Source of the DNA: Guadua angustifolia
Taxonomy: Eukaryota; Streptophyta; Magnoliopsida; Poales; Poaceae
DNA: 64,000 bases
Direction: 5' to 3'
Assembly (NCBI GenBank): GCA_036346375.1
Contig: JAYEVE010000231.1
Location: 1,054,001 to 1,118,000 of the forward strand
Shown here: positions 33,558 to 46,834 of the stretch, one piece after another
How the letters are laid out: every line of letters starts with the position of its first letter
Numbering within the stretch: position 1 is the stretch's first letter
Notes under the pieces: model-generated
Databases searched by the model: none
What the model was told of the DNA's origin: nothing
Seen by the model: the letters and a program-made list of their open reading frames with translations, nothing else
Program-made: the position numbers and the translations under genes

Positions 33558-35877
33558 TCAAAAGCATATACAATTATCAATAACAACATATGAAATGCAA
33601 GACTTCTATAAAGGAACCACAATCTAATCTCTGGAAGACCTTTAACATCGATCACCTGGAATCCTTAGTCATCATAAATATAAATAAAAGATAAACAATA
33701 AGAAATTAAAAGATAAATTAAGTTCCATCAGACCCATACTTAGCGTTCATCGAGATACCAGATCATCTAGAGTCAATCGGCACCTTTCGCTAACCAAGGT
33801 TTCATCATCCAGTGAAATACAAACCTACTCGTAGTTGGGTGACCGTAGCCATACATGAATAGTGCCAAAATATCACACACAGTACAAGATAAGAATGAGC
33901 TCAGTTAAAAGAGAGGGGAAAGGGTAGAAACCAGCCACCAGCCAACACATTCACCACACCTAGCTTCCTTCTCCTCAAAGCCAACCACACCGAGAGCAAG
34001 GTAGGAGTACAGCCGAGAACCAAGCTAGGAGCAAGGGCAGCCTCAGCCAGTGAAGGAGCTCCAACTAGTCAGCCGAGGTAGAGCAAGGGAGCACCAACAC
34101 CTGTAATCAACCTCACCATCTGAGCATGACCTCATTTCCACTAGACCACCACAACACGAGGTAATACTTTGGCTAACTTTAGGAGCAAAGAGTGCACAAG
34201 GGAGATGAGGGTAGCGGTAACCAAATTAGAGCATCGTATTGGTCTTAGAGAGAAGCTGTAGTAGGGGTGGCACCATGCATGTTCGATGAACCCTTCGCAC
34301 TCCTTGGTGTATAGCAAGTCCTCGGTATCATCGCAGTACCGCCAGCCCACTAGTAGCCAACCCACAAATCATCATCAACTGAGAGAGAGCAACTCAAATC
34401 AAAAATTGGCAAGCATACAAATTAATCAAGTTCATCATAGTAAAATAAATCGGGCACCAAGAGTAGTACAGGAGCAAGAAGGCCCTTCCCTAGCCATGGA
34501 AGCTGTGGGGTGAAGCTAAGAGGCAGTAGTGAATGTCGACCGTGGATGCGAGTCGAGTAGCGCAATCGAGTCGAGGTGGGGAAAAAGGAAGACCGTAGTA
34601 GATCTGGAGGAGAGGAGCATTGGTTATGTCGGTGCAGAGAGGCAAGGAGCTAGGGATGGCAATTGGGTGGGTACCTCCGGGTACAACTGGTGCCCACCCA
34701 AACTCAAAACCTAAAACTGTGTCGTCTGCCCAAACCCACTAGACTTCTCGAGCATGGTCTGTACCTACACCCGAACCCGTGCCATTCCACTCATTGGTGG
34801 GTACCCGAACCTAAATGGGTACCCGTTACCCGAACTAGCAAGAAGAGATGTTACTTAGAATAAATATCCACTTCAAGAAGCTAGGAAGCCTAAAACCCAT
34901 AAGGGTGAAATCATAACTTGCATTTTCTCCCTAATGAGTAAATCAGTGAGCCATTTCTACTTAAAAACTAGACACCCTTTTCTAAAAATTCAACCAATAA
35001 TCATGAGTGCTGAAACCCATGATTGTTCATCAATCATAAATAGAGCTCATGAAAATTCATCCAATCCCTACAGTTTCTAGAATGTTTCTATTTGAAACCT
35101 GCAAAATCTTAAAATCAATTACAGGCAAGGAACATGTTTTATGAGCGCAAGTCACAAGTGGTGACTGCAAGTCCTTCATGTTTTAGAAACTCTGAATGGA
35201 ATAGGAGTCAAACAAAACTAAACAAAAATAGCTGGTGGAATCAGTAATGTATGAGCATATTAAACTGAAGAGCAAACATTGCAAGGAAACAAATTGTTTA
35301 AATGGTATGCAGAAAGATATTCTTCTTTTAATCTGGAAATAGACACAACTTTAACAATGAACCAAGCACTTTGATATCTTTCAATATGGAAACACTGTTA
35401 TAGTAGGCCTTTTGTGTTGGCACAACAGGCCAGATCTTGAAACATCACACTTCATAGGTAGTTATTGGAGAGAAAAAAATCACTTTCAGGTGTTCCTTTG
35501 TTGCTTATCCACAAAGGGGAAAAAGTTCTTTTTTGATTGATCTAATCATACATGGTCCAAATTTTTATTATACTCGCAATTCTTACTCTAGCTAGATTAA
35601 TGCATTGTACGTACTATGAGATAACGTTAGCTAAAATCTAGATAATTCCAGAACATCAGTACATCACCCACATTTTGTCTTGAATTCACCAAAAACTTCC
35701 CCTCTCCCAGATGGCCGGATCTGAGCTGATGATGAGCCGGGGGCGGCGACCAATGGTGTAGCAGGAGCGGAGGATCCCAGGGGGTGGCGGCCGGCAGGCA
35801 CAGCAGGAACGAAGGAGCACTAGGGGGGCGGTCGTGAGGAGTAGTAATCGGAGGAACTCCGTGTGGTAGCCTAGCAG
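33558..35877. other. Unassigned DNA between the CACTA and chromovirus A
   Basis: No gene is supported. It contains one hAT-type terminus (34651) and a GC-rich patch (35690-35870) with overlapping frames on the minus strand that lack domains. Chromovirus A is cut off at its right edge, so part of this DNA may be an element that replaced the end of A's LTR. Confidence 0.45.
34651..34850 (+). mobile_element. Left end of a hAT-like element (remnant)
   Basis: TAGGGATGGCAATTGGGTGG is a common TAGGG-type hAT terminus. It is followed by repeated gggtacc or ggtacccg motifs characteristic of such subterminal regions. No right terminus (tgccatccct-like) is found nearby. Confidence 0.5.
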
Positions 35878-38084
35878 CAAAGATAAAACAAATAATAGCA
35901 AATAGTAATTTCAGCATTTTTCCAAGAAAACATGTGTTTCCAATCCTAAGTCAAGTTTCCAACTCCAAAAGGGAACCTGCCATCCCAACCAAGTTTTCAT
36001 TTTAGAAAATTTATGATTGTAATTCCCGAGCTATGCACAATACCGCGACCACGGCTATTCGAATAGATTTACACTCTGTAGAGGTTATGCACTTTACCCA
36101 CATGATACTACCAATTCACCACATAGGCGGGTGATTATAACAAAGCCTTTACAATGCCCTACCTTAGCCTAGCTAGTACTACCTGCTAAGGTTTCAACAC
36201 CAAAGGGTTCAACCGCCACAATAGGGCCCTCCTGTTGTGCCATTTGAGTTAATCCATGAACTTGGGACTCACACCACCACTAATAGTACTAAAGCTAAGA
36301 TATTACAAATTAATTATCTAGGTTGTCCCATACCAAACATATGGTTGAATGTTTGACTCAGGTCAAAGGCTTGCAAGGTTAAGTCCTTAGAGTGACTAGT
36401 GCAAGACTTTCACATACCCTCTGCCCTTTGGCCTATCATGGCACACTACCCCTTGCCACTTGCCCCAATCTAAATAATTACCATGCACCACATGCCATCA
36501 ACAATTCAACATCGTTACGTGACATCCCTCGTCACAACAATTCAATCTCACTATGTAACAACACTTGATACACTAATTCATAATCATGTTCTATATTCCA
36601 TTAGTTAAGATTAAAATTTGATGATTCAAGTACATGCGATGATTTGGTATGGCTAAGCATACTAATACGGTCTAACCAACCCATGTTGATTTTAGTATTA
36701 ACCAACTATTAATGACCAATCTAAGGTGATAGATAAATCATCGTGTACAAATGACAAGGTATAGATCAAATTAGTAGATTAGCTAAGTCCCAATTTAATT
36801 TAAAACATTTGTATATATAACATAATATGCAATAGTGTAAAAACAATATAGAAATTTTATAAACATAGGTTCAATATGATTAAAACACAACTTGCCTCAG
36901 AAAAGGTCTTGCTCTTGCTATAGAAGCTGGTCTTGGGTTGACGGATCCTCCTCAAATGTGCCGCACAACTCAACATCTACACAAAATGAGAGAGAAAATC
37001 AAATAAACATCAAAATAGAGAGCAAAAAAACCAAAAATCAAATAAAATTCACCATTAAATAGTCCTCAATTTCCAAATTTTTAGAAATTTGAATCACCCC
37101 AATCAGAGCTCGTACGAGAGAGAACGGGCTCGTGGAAAATTCAAAAATGTAAGAAGCATAAAAATTAAAATAATAAACCGAATTATTTTTCTATTGAAAA
37201 TTCACTTTATTGTGTCATGCTGACATCAACACCGAACTGAGACAACTAGGACGTGCCACATGGCTTGACACTATGCTATGGACTTAATCCACCGAACCGG
37301 CGGTCCGCCATGGACTCCCGCTAATGTCATCGTTAGCTAGGGCTACAAATGCTTCTTCGAACGATGAATCTCAGGGTGTGGGTAGTACCTTAAATAGCGG
37401 TCTTGATGATCATGTATGACACTGAGAAACCAACAGTCGCGGTGGCGCAATCGTGTTGATGGCAGCTTTGAGTCCTGGTCGAAGATGTTGACTCCATTTC
37501 GTTCGATCACAAATGAATGGTCACAATCCAACACAACGCATCACAATCCTATCCACTTGTAACAGATTAACGGTTTGAATCGGATAAGATCCAAATCGTC
37601 ATGATCCAATCCACGCCGACCGATTCTAACCAGACGGTGCACACGCGCTAGGGTTGTGGCTCTGAAAATGGCTGTTCAATGGCTCGCGCCCAAGCTACAA
37701 GAATCAGGCCGAATGGGCCACACAATTATAGGCCATGCGCAATAGTATCAGGCTCCAGCTCGATACTGTTTTAACAAGTTTCGTCGGCTTCTCCTTTTAA
37801 AATAATTCTATTAAATAAACTAATTAGTTTAGAGCAAATCAAATATCAAAAAAATTCTAAGAAAAATCCTAAAAATACTTTAAGACATTTTGAACTTAAA
37901 TAAAATATTTTGAACCAAACTTTATATTAATTTATCTATAAATAATTAGTTTTCACAAAAGGTCAATACACTTAATTTAAAATAAATTCAAATAAAGTCG
38001 AGAAAAATCCAATAAATTTAGAAAATCCATATAATGCATAAATAACATAATAAATTAAATAAAGGCAAAATTTGGGATGTTACA
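35878..38084 (-). mobile_element. 3' LTR of chromovirus A, truncated at its distal end
   Basis: On the minus strand it begins TGTAACATCCCAAATTTTG at 38084. It aligns with the LTR at 40285-43611 through several shared blocks: the ctattcgaatag and ttacactctg region; the ctaaggtttcaacac block; and the cttgcaaggttaagt block. Similarity stops at about 35878, so roughly 430 bp of the distal end are missing. The GC-rich part (37200-37760) corresponds to 42140-43260 of the other LTR. Confidence 0.85.
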
Positions 38085-40284
38085 AACCTCATCCCTTAAC
38101 GGAATCTCGACCCTGAGATTTAGTGCTAACTAGAGAATAAGTTAGGGAATTCTGACTTATTCTCTTTACGCTCCCAAGTGCTCCACTTTCTAAATGATTG
38201 CTGCATTGAACTCTGCAAAAGTGAACTAACTTGTTTCTGGTCTTGCGCTTCATTACACCCAAAATTTTGGTCAGCTGTTCTTTATAAGTCAAATCTTTCT
38301 ATAGTTCAATTGTCTCTAATGGTGTCTGCTCTACTAGCACTTTAAGACACTTCTTAAGCTATGACTCATGGAACACATCATGCACTCCTATCAACGACTG
38401 CGGCAACTCTAACTAATAAACAACCTCTCCTCGACGGCTCAAAATCTTGAATAGACCAACATATATTGGTGCAAGCTTCTCTTTATTTGTGAAACCTTTT
38501 AACACCTTTAAGCGGGATAACTCTAAGGTACACAAAATCATCTGGCTCAAAACTCAACTCACGATGATGATTATCAGTGCAGCTCTTTTGCCTTGATTGT
38601 GCTATTTTCAACCTCTCTCTGATCATAGCTATTTGCTTCTTAGCTTCTTTGAAAATATCAGGCCCAAATGCCAAACGCTCTCTTGTTTCATTCCAATTCA
38701 ACGGAGTACGATAGGCATGACCATATAAAGCCTCAAATGGTGATATTTGTGAACCTGCCTAATAACTGTTATTATTGCTAAACTTTACATATGACAAACA
38801 CTTATCCCATGAGGTAGCATATCCTCAAGAATTTAATTAACCCTCTCACTCTAACCATACATGCGTAGATGATACAACATACTAAAATTCAAGCGAGTTC
38901 CCATCCTTGACATATATAGCTCTGCCAAGCGATCTCCTAAGTATAGTTTTCACTTGTATGAAGTGAGCGACCTTGGTCAAACGATCAACGATGACCCATA
39001 TAGAATCATATCCTTTTTGAGTTCTAGGCAAAGCAGTAATAAAATCCATGCTAATTTCCTCCCACTTCCGCTTAGGAACCTTCAACGGCTATAACAAACT
39101 AGCAGATCTTTGATGCATGGCTTTTACTCTCTGACTCACATCACATAGAGCAATATGCTTAGCTACTTCATGCTTCATGTTAGACCACCAAAACCTTTGC
39201 TTAAGATCTTGATACATCTTAGCACTTCCTGGATGAATAGAATGATTGGAATCATGAGCTTCCTCAAGAATCAACTGCTTAAGCTCCTTCTTATTTGGTA
39301 CATAGATTCAACCTTTAAACCACATAGTACCTTGCTCATCCAGAGTAAAATCCTCAGCTAAGCCTTCCTCCTTCTTGGACTTGATTCCTTTTCGTCATTC
39401 TTCTGACCTTCTCTGATCTGATCTTCTAGTGTTGGTTTTACTTCTAAAGCAGCTAGAAATCCTCATGGAACAACTTCCAACTTCAATTTCTGAAACTGGT
39501 TGCATAACTCTAGTTGATCATGTGATACCAACAAGTTAGCACTATGGCTCTTATAACTTAAAGCATCGACTACCACATTAGCCTTACCGGGATGATAATG
39601 GATTCCCACATTATAATCCTTGGTCAACTCCAGTCGTCTCTTGTTTAGATCCATCTGAGTAAAAATATACTTCAGACTCTTATGGTATTTATATATCTCA
39701 CATCTATTTCCAATAAGATAATGACATCATATTTTGAAAGCATGCATTATGGCATCTAACTTCAAATCATGCGTAGGATAATTCACTTCATGTGGCCTCA
39801 ACTGCCTTGACGCATATGCAACAATCATGCCATTCTGCATCAATACGCATCCAAGACCTTGCCTAGAAGCATCACAGTATATATCAAAGCTATTCTGCAC
39901 ATCTGGCAATGCTAACATGGGTGCTGTCGTCAGATGCTTCTTTAATTTCAAAAAACTCTTTTCGCACTATGGCGTCCATGCAAATTTCTTCTCCTTTTTC
40001 AATAATTGCGTAAGAGATCTATCAATCATCGAAAATCCTTCTATAAATCGACGGTAATATCCCACTATTCCTAGAAAACTACGAATTTGAGTAACAAACT
40101 TTGGTTGCTCTCAATGCAACACCGCTTTGACCTTGCTTGGGTCAACAACAACTCCCTTAGCCGTCATTACATGGCCAAGAAATTTAAATTTCTCTTTCTA
40201 GAAGTTGCACTTACTAAACTTAGCATACAGCTGTTGCTCACACAGCCTTTCCAAAGCCAATCTCAAATGTTCTGCATGCTCTTC
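38085..40284 (-). pseudogene. Chromovirus A pol remnant: RT tail, RNase H, integrase, chromodomain-like tail
   Basis: This is the 3' half of a Ty3/gypsy pol on the minus strand, in order. RT tail (40100-40284): EEHAEHLRLALERL and YAKFSKC. RNase H (39463-39951): FDIYCDASRQGLGCVLMQNG, ASRQLRPHE and DYNVGIHYHPGKANVV. Integrase zinc-finger region (39089-39274) with H..H of HDSNHSIHPGSAKMY, but the second motif reads CDVSQR instead of CxxC, so one zinc Cys is lost. Integrase core (38882-39085): WEEISMDFITALP with a catalytic Asp. C-terminal GPF-like region (38483-38701) and chromodomain-like tail (38150-38292) with LTKILGVMKRKTRNK. Stops and small deletions are present throughout. The gene stops at 40284, where another LTR has been inserted into the RT. 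Confidence 0.9.
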
Positions 40285-43200
40285 TATCGGGACCTGAATA
40301 TGCAAATCCGAACCCTCTGTGTATTCCGCACTAGTCCAGGAACACACTAGTGCACATAGGCTCAACATAGATGAATATCAAAATCATAGTTAACGAAAAT
40401 ATAATGAAGACTTTATCAAGTTAAGTATAACTGTTAAATGACCTTATGGTCCACCTTACATGAATACGCCATACAGGGTTAAAACTGAAACAAAAGTAAA
40501 CAGCGGCGGAAATAATCAAAAGCGTAGGAAACCCTTCAACTGCCATAGGCAACTGATAAGGTTCGCACCCTAGTTGATCGCCTCCTCTTGGATCTCGTCC
40601 TCAAAAGCAGGCGTTGCTTCCTCTCCAACTGATGCATGGCTTAGTACAAAGGATAGGCTACAAGGTTATTTTGCATAAACAACATTTATAAAAGAATAGC
40701 ATAAATAGATTGAAAGACAATAAAACAAATAATAACAATAATAACTTTGCGATTGTTTTCAAAAACCAATTCACAACCTTATTTCTCATTTCAACCTCCC
40801 ATCCCACATTTGTTTTGATAAAATCTAACCCTTGACTGTAATCACCGAGCAATTCTCAATACCGTGAGCACAACTATTCGAATAGGTTTTACACTCTGCA
40901 AATTAAGGATATACACTTTACCCACAAGATATAATCATACACTACAAAGACGAGTGATCATAAAAAAGCCTTTCCAATGCCTATCTAAACCCGATACTAA
41001 CCGCTAAGGTTTCAACACTGGTGGGACTACCACATCCAAGGCCCCCCTTTTGCACCATGTAAGCCAACCCGTGTGACGACTGGTTACCACTATCCGGGCC
41101 TCACACCACTACAATAGTACCAAAGTTTAGACTCAACAAATTAATCAGGTAGATCTGTCCCATACCAGACTTGTGGTTGTATGAATGACCTAGTTCAAAT
41201 TCTTGCAAGGTTAAGTTCTTAATTGACCAAGGAAAAACTAACCAAAAATCATCATAGCGGTAAATCACAATTATCATAAAAAGCAATGCGACCGCCCATG
41301 TGCCTCATTAGCCCACCACAAATACATTCCACTTGCCTCGGTCTGAATCACTTTACCACCCCGGTTGATTTACCATGCACCATGTGGCATCAACAATACC
41401 AACATTGTGTGACAATACCAAACACACAAGTTAATAAGTATGTTTCATAATCATTAAGCAAGATTAATCATTTGCACATAAAATGATGACTCGTTGTATG
41501 ACTAAACATACAACTTGTGTTCTAACTACCCACATTAGCAATTATAGCAACCAATTAACATTAAACCGTTCTAGGGTGACAAATGATATATGACATATAA
41601 CAAAGCAAGGTGGATGTAATTCAAGTGGACGATTAGCTATTCCCAACATCTGGAAAACAAGTGATAATTGAAATAACATGCAATACTTTGAAACAATATA
41701 ATATGTAAAGCACAGGTTCAACATGATCAAAGCATGACTTTCCTTCAAAGAGCTCTGAATCCTACTCTGGAACTTGATCAAGTGCTAGCTCCTCGATGAC
41801 AAACTCACCAGGCAACTCGACGTCTACACGTAACGAAAGAGAAATTAATAAATACCCAAAATAGAGAGCAAAGTCAACTCAAAAATTAAATAAAATTTAT
41901 CATAAAATAGAGAATGATTTTACAAATTTTTAGAGACTGGAATTACCTCAATCGGAGCTTGGATGCAAAAGATATAGCCATTGAAAGTTTGAAATAAATG
42001 GAAAATCACAAAAAATCGGAAATTCCAAATTAACCGAATTAATTTTATACGGGACATTTGTGTTTATGACGTCAGCATGACCTAGTGATGATGTCAACAC
42101 ATAATTAAAATTCGTTTGAATTATTTTTCTAAAGAAAATTGAATTATGACGTCAGCGGACACGTGGCCCAATGAGGTGCCGACATGCGTTGCAACCACAG
42201 CGCGACACACGTCACCAGTGTATGGACTCAGTCTACAGCCGACGCTAGTCCACGGTGGACTAGCGACACTGTGCTATGCACCGGCTGACGCAAGCAGCAC
42301 ACGCGGCACTCTCGGATTGACAACATGTGGCACTGATCCAATGGGCTCGATTGAGACACGCGGCACGATGATCTCGACCGTTCACTACTGATCGAACGGT
42401 GGAGATTAAAGGGGTGATGTCAACGAAGACCAGCAACGACAATAGCTCAGTTTCCACATGACACGCGGTAGCACGGGACTGGCCCGACACGTGGTGCGAT
42501 CTAATCCATTTAGTTTGAATCCAACGGCTCGGATCTGACAACTTAGCGACAACAGGGGGGACACACGGCATGATCTACACCGACCAACGTGGATCCAATG
42601 TATAATGGTGGTGATGCAATGCGGCACAACCCGAACCATGCGATTAAGATCTACAGCGAGGGTTGAAGGAGTTGTTTGCTGTTGGATATGGTGACGTGGT
42701 TTGATCCTGGCGGTTAATTGAAGATCTGTTGGTCGACAAAGCTCGTAACGGTGGCAATGGCATGACAGGGCGAGTTCACCGAAGTTGAGGACAACGACAC
42801 AACCAACGGTGTTCTGGGGTGACTGTGGCGGCACGAGGGGGTACGTTCGACGCGGCTTGACACGAGCGTTCCGGATCTGCCTTCAGGCGTGGCGGAGTGG
42901 CGGCGGTTCATGGCAAAGCAGCGAAAAAATGTGGAGGCTTCGGCTCTAGAACAACGGTGAGATCGCAACTGGGCTAGAAGATGCAGCACGGGGTGGGGAA
43001 TCCAAGGGTGGTGGCGGTGCTATAAATAGTGGCCTCGACGTCCGCAAATCTTGTTCGAAACGAGGTCCACCCGAATACGGCGGCAGAATCTAGTGGAGAC
43101 ACGGACGAGCGATGTGGTAGCATCACAGATGTCCGAGCGGTGGTAGATCAATGGTACGAAGCACAGCGATGACGCGAAGGAAGCACGGCCATGCGATGTT

Positions 43201-43611
43201 GATCCAATGGATGAGAACGTAGGGTTTCGGCGGCTGGCTACGCGGGCTAGCGGGTGATTGGGCTAGGCCAAGCAGGGAAACAGGCCGGACCAAACAAAAT
43301 TCAGCCCAAACACTATTTTGCAATTTTAAATACGTTTCCAAATAAAAACAATTTAGATAAATAAATAAAGTTTAAATAAATAGCAAAAATACCGGGAAAA
43401 ATCTAAAAAATTCCAAAAAATACTTTAAGGCATTTGGAACCCAAATAAATTTTTTCCAATAAAAGATCATTAATACTTTCCACTGAACAAATAAAAGATA
43501 GCAAATGGCCTATTTCAATAAATACTAAAAGAATTAAATAAAATCTCAAAAAATTCAAATAAAAGGAGAAAGCACAATAAATCTAGAAAAATCAAAATTT
43601 AGGATGTTACA
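40285..43611 (-). mobile_element. Complete 3' LTR of chromovirus B (3327 bp)
   Basis: On the minus strand it starts TGTAACATCCTAAATTTTG at 43611, directly after the PPT ttaaggggggaggt. It ends around 40285 with GCATATTCAGGTCCCGATA. Its last bases abut the RT of copy A, so this LTR inserted into A. The section 42140-43260 is GC-rich and gives false frames on both strands. Length and landmarks match the other Tekay-type LTRs here. Confidence 0.88.
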
Positions 43612-43626
43612 AACCTCCCCCCTTAA
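43612..43626 (-). other. Polypurine tract of chromovirus B
   Basis: On the minus strand TTAAGGGGGGAGG lies immediately before the LTR start TGTAACATCC, preceded by a ggttgagattctg box that also precedes the PPTs of L1 and A. Confidence 0.75.
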
Positions 43627-44091
43627 CAGAATCTCAACCCCGAGATTCAAGGCTTAATAAGGAATAGGTTCAAAATTCTAACTTCAGATCCTTTTCTCAC
43701 TCCCACGTGGCCTTACTCTCGGAATGATTGCTCCACTACAATCTGCAAAAATGCACTGACTTATTCCAGATTCTGCGATCAGCTACATCTAAAATCTTGA
43801 TTGGCTGCTCTTTGTAGGTTAGATCCTCTTGCAATTCAATGGACTCTAATGATGTCTGCTCTGCAGGTAGTCATAGACACTTCTTCAACTGAAACACATG
43901 GAATACATCATGCACTCCTACCAATGCTTGCGTCAATTCTAACTGATATGCAACCTCTCCTCTGTGACTCAAGATTTTGAATGGATCAACATATATTGGT
44001 GCAAGCTTTCCTTTGCCATGAGAGGGGTTACTCTGAGATACACGAAATCATCAGGCTCAAAACTTAACTCTTGGCGGCGATTATTAGCGTA

Positions 44092-45060
44092 GCTCTTTTC
44101 GCCATTTGAAGCCTTATATGGTCGCTTTTGTCGCACTCCATTGAATTGGAATGAGACAGGAGAAAGATTGATCTTTGGACGGATATTTTAAAAGAAGCTG
44201 AAGAGTAGATCGCCATGACCAATTCAGCGGAGTGCGACAAAAGCGACCATATAAGGCTTCAAATGGCGACATTTGCAAACTGGCCTGGTAACTGTTGTTG
44301 TAGCTAAACTCGGCATACGTCAAACATTTATCCCACGTAGCAGCATTGGCTAGGGCATAAAGTCTTAACATATCTTCCAGAATCCGGTTGACTCTTTCAG
44401 TCTGACCATCTGTCTGAGGATGATAAGCTGTACTAAAATTCGAACGAGTTTCCATTACTTCATGCAACTTATTCTAGAATCTTGAGGTAAATTGGGTACC
44501 TCTGTTCGATACTATCTTCTTTTGGTACATCATGCAAACACACAATTCTTGATATGTACAACTCTGCCAAACGATCTCCTGAGTAGGTGGTCTTCACTAG
44601 TATAAGATGCACGACATTAGTCAAATGATCAATTATGACCATATGGAATCATACCCACTCTGAGTCCTAGGTAAACCGGTGATAAAATCCATACCGATTT
44701 CCTCCTACTTCCATTCAGGCACTTTCCAAGGTTGCAAAAAACTTGCTGGCCTCTGATGCATTACCTTCACTTCTCTGAGAATTAACTGCTTTAATTCCTT
44801 CTCATTTGGCACACAAATTCGACCTTTCATCCATAAGGTTTTCTATGCATCTAAAGCGAAATTCTTAGCTTTACCTTCGTTCATTTTAGACTTAATCCTC
44901 TTTATTTTGGCATCATCGTTCTGCCCTTCTCTAATTTGATCCTCCAAAGTAGGCTTCACCTCCAGGGTTGCTAGAAACCTTTTTGGTACCACTTCCAATC
45001 TCAGGTTCTGGAATTCCTTGCATAACTCAGGTTGACTTTCCTAAATCATCACATTAACAC
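44092..45060 (-). pseudogene. Chromovirus B integrase, deleted and rearranged
   Basis: The clearest part (44268-44467) carries STAYHPQTDGQTERVN and a TYAEFSYNNSYQ tract, the integrase core end. At 44100-44268 the gene contains a fold-back inverted duplication, so the C-terminal coding sequence runs the wrong way for about 119 bp. At about 44775 the segment coding the HHCC zinc finger (about 150 bp in copy A) is absent, with the flanks joined. Frameshifts and stops occur throughout. No functional integrase can be made. Confidence 0.85.
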
Positions 45061-45150
45061 TGTGACTCTTTCTACTTAATGCATCGGCTACCACATTAGC
45101 CTTTTTAGGGTGATAATGAATTCCCAAATTATATCCTTGATTAACTCTAA

Positions 45151-46277
45151 TCATCTTCTCTGCCTCATATTCAGGTCTGACTGAGTGAAAATATACTTTA
45201 AACTCTTATGCTTCGTGTATATTTCACAATGATTTCCAATAAAATAGTGACGCCATAAATTTAAGGCATGCACTACTGTAGCTAATTCCAAATCATACGT
45301 TGGGTAATTCTCTTCATATGGCCTCAACTGCCTTGATGCATATGCGACCACTTTACCATTCTACATAAGCACACATCCAAGTCCTAAACGCAAAGCATCA
45401 CAATAAATATAAAAAATGCTCTGAATATCTGGCAACACTAACACTGGCGTGGATGTTAACCTTTTCTTCAATTCTTGTAAACTCTTCTCACAATCTGGCA
45501 TCCATGCAAATTTCTTCCCTTTCTTCAACAATTGTGTAAGGGGCCTAGCAATTGATGAGAATCCTTTAATAAATCGACGGTAATATCCCACCATTCCAAG
45601 AAAACTGCGAATTTGAGTCACCGATTTCGGCTGTCCCCATTTCAACACTGCCTCGACTTTACTGGGGTCAACTGCAATATCTTTGGCAGTCATCACATGA
45701 CCAAGGAATTCCATTTTCTTCTTCCAAAGGTCACACTTACTAAACTTAGCATACAATTGGTATGCTTCAAGCTTCTTCAAAACTAACCTCAAATGCTCTG
45801 CATGATCTTCTTTTGTCTTGGAGTAGATAAGAATGTCATCTATGAAAATGACAACAAACTTATCCAGATATTCCATGAAAACTTTATTCATTAAGTTCGT
45901 GAAATATGAAAGGGCATTGGTCAATCCAAATAACATAAATGTGAACTCATAATGGCCATATCTAGTTGAAAATGTGGTCTTGGGTATATCTCCGCTCGAA
46001 TCTTCAACTGATGAAATCCTGATCGAAGGTCTATCTTGGAGAAAATTCTAGCTCCTCTTAACTGATCAAACAAATCATCGATTCTACGTAGCGAATACTT
46101 ATTCTTTATTGTCACTTCATTCAAAGCTCGATAATCAATGCACATTCTCATACTTTCATTCTTTTTCCAAACAAACAAAATAAGTGCTCCCAATGGCGAC
46201 GAACTTGGTCTTACAAAACCTTTTTCTAGCAACTCCTCAATCTGCCTTTTCATTTCTACCAACTCATTTGTGGGCAT
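45151..46277 (-). pseudogene. Chromovirus B reverse transcriptase and RNase H
   Basis: The reverse transcriptase makes element cDNA. The N-terminal part (45921-46277) has KGFVRPSSSPLGA, MRMCIDYRALNEVT and FSKIDLRSGFHQLKI. The palm (45361-45936) has VIFIDDILIYS with the two catalytic Asp, KFSKCDLWKKKMEFLGH and IRSFLGMVGYYRRFI. RNase H follows (45151-45460) with FYIYCDALRLGLGCVLM and ASRQLRPYEENYPTYDLELA. A shift near 45930-45960 breaks the FxYxVMPFGLTN region between the first two frames, and a stop at about 45360 interrupts RNase H. Long frames survive, so decay is moderate. Confidence 0.92.
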
Positions 46278-46297
46278 CCGATATGGTCTCTTGGCTA

Positions 46298-46834
46298 TTA
46301 GGCTGTAGCAGGCACCAATTCAATAACAAACTCAATATCTCGGTCAAGTGGCATTCCCGGTAACTCTTCAGGAAAAACATCTGGATAATCATTTACAACT
46401 AATACTTCCTCAATGTTGACTGCTTTAGTACTGTTAACCATCATTTGCCCACTATGAACTGCAGTTGCTTGGACTTTCACTCTTTCGCCTTTCAGGCTTT
46501 CAATTGAGACTACTCTTCTACCACAATCCAGCACAACGTTGTGCTTAGACAGCCAATCCATTCGAAGAGTAACATCTAATGTTTGGGTATCCAAGATAAT
46601 AAGATTCTCTAGAAACTTTATCCCATTCATGAGCATCTTTACTCCCATACATCCTAGGTTAGAGAGTAATTCTGATTCAGGGGATTGGACCAAAAGCATG
46701 CACTTAAGATTCTTAACTTCTAACCCATGCCCAATAGCAAAATCTCGAGAAATAAAAGAATGCGAAGCTCCAGAATCAAACAAAACTATAACAGGTACTG
46801 AGTTAACTAGAAACTTACCCAGAACGACATCCAA
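46298..46834 (-). pseudogene. Chromovirus B aspartic protease region
   Basis: A 178-codon open frame includes VPVIVLFDSGASHSFIS (residues about 13-29), the D-S-G catalytic loop of retroviral-type aspartic proteases. Further on come DVTLRMDWLSKHNVVLDCG and DYPDVFPEELPG, the standard protease-to-RT linker of chromoviruses. It is open end to end. Upstream it should fuse to gag, but a stop (near 46844) separates them. It would cleave the gag-pol polyprotein inside virus-like particles. Confidence 0.9.

Noticed and set aside
42146..43341. Frames of 70-140 codons on both strands
   Set aside because: They fall in the GC-rich part of the chromovirus B LTR, and the same part of other LTR copies does not preserve them.
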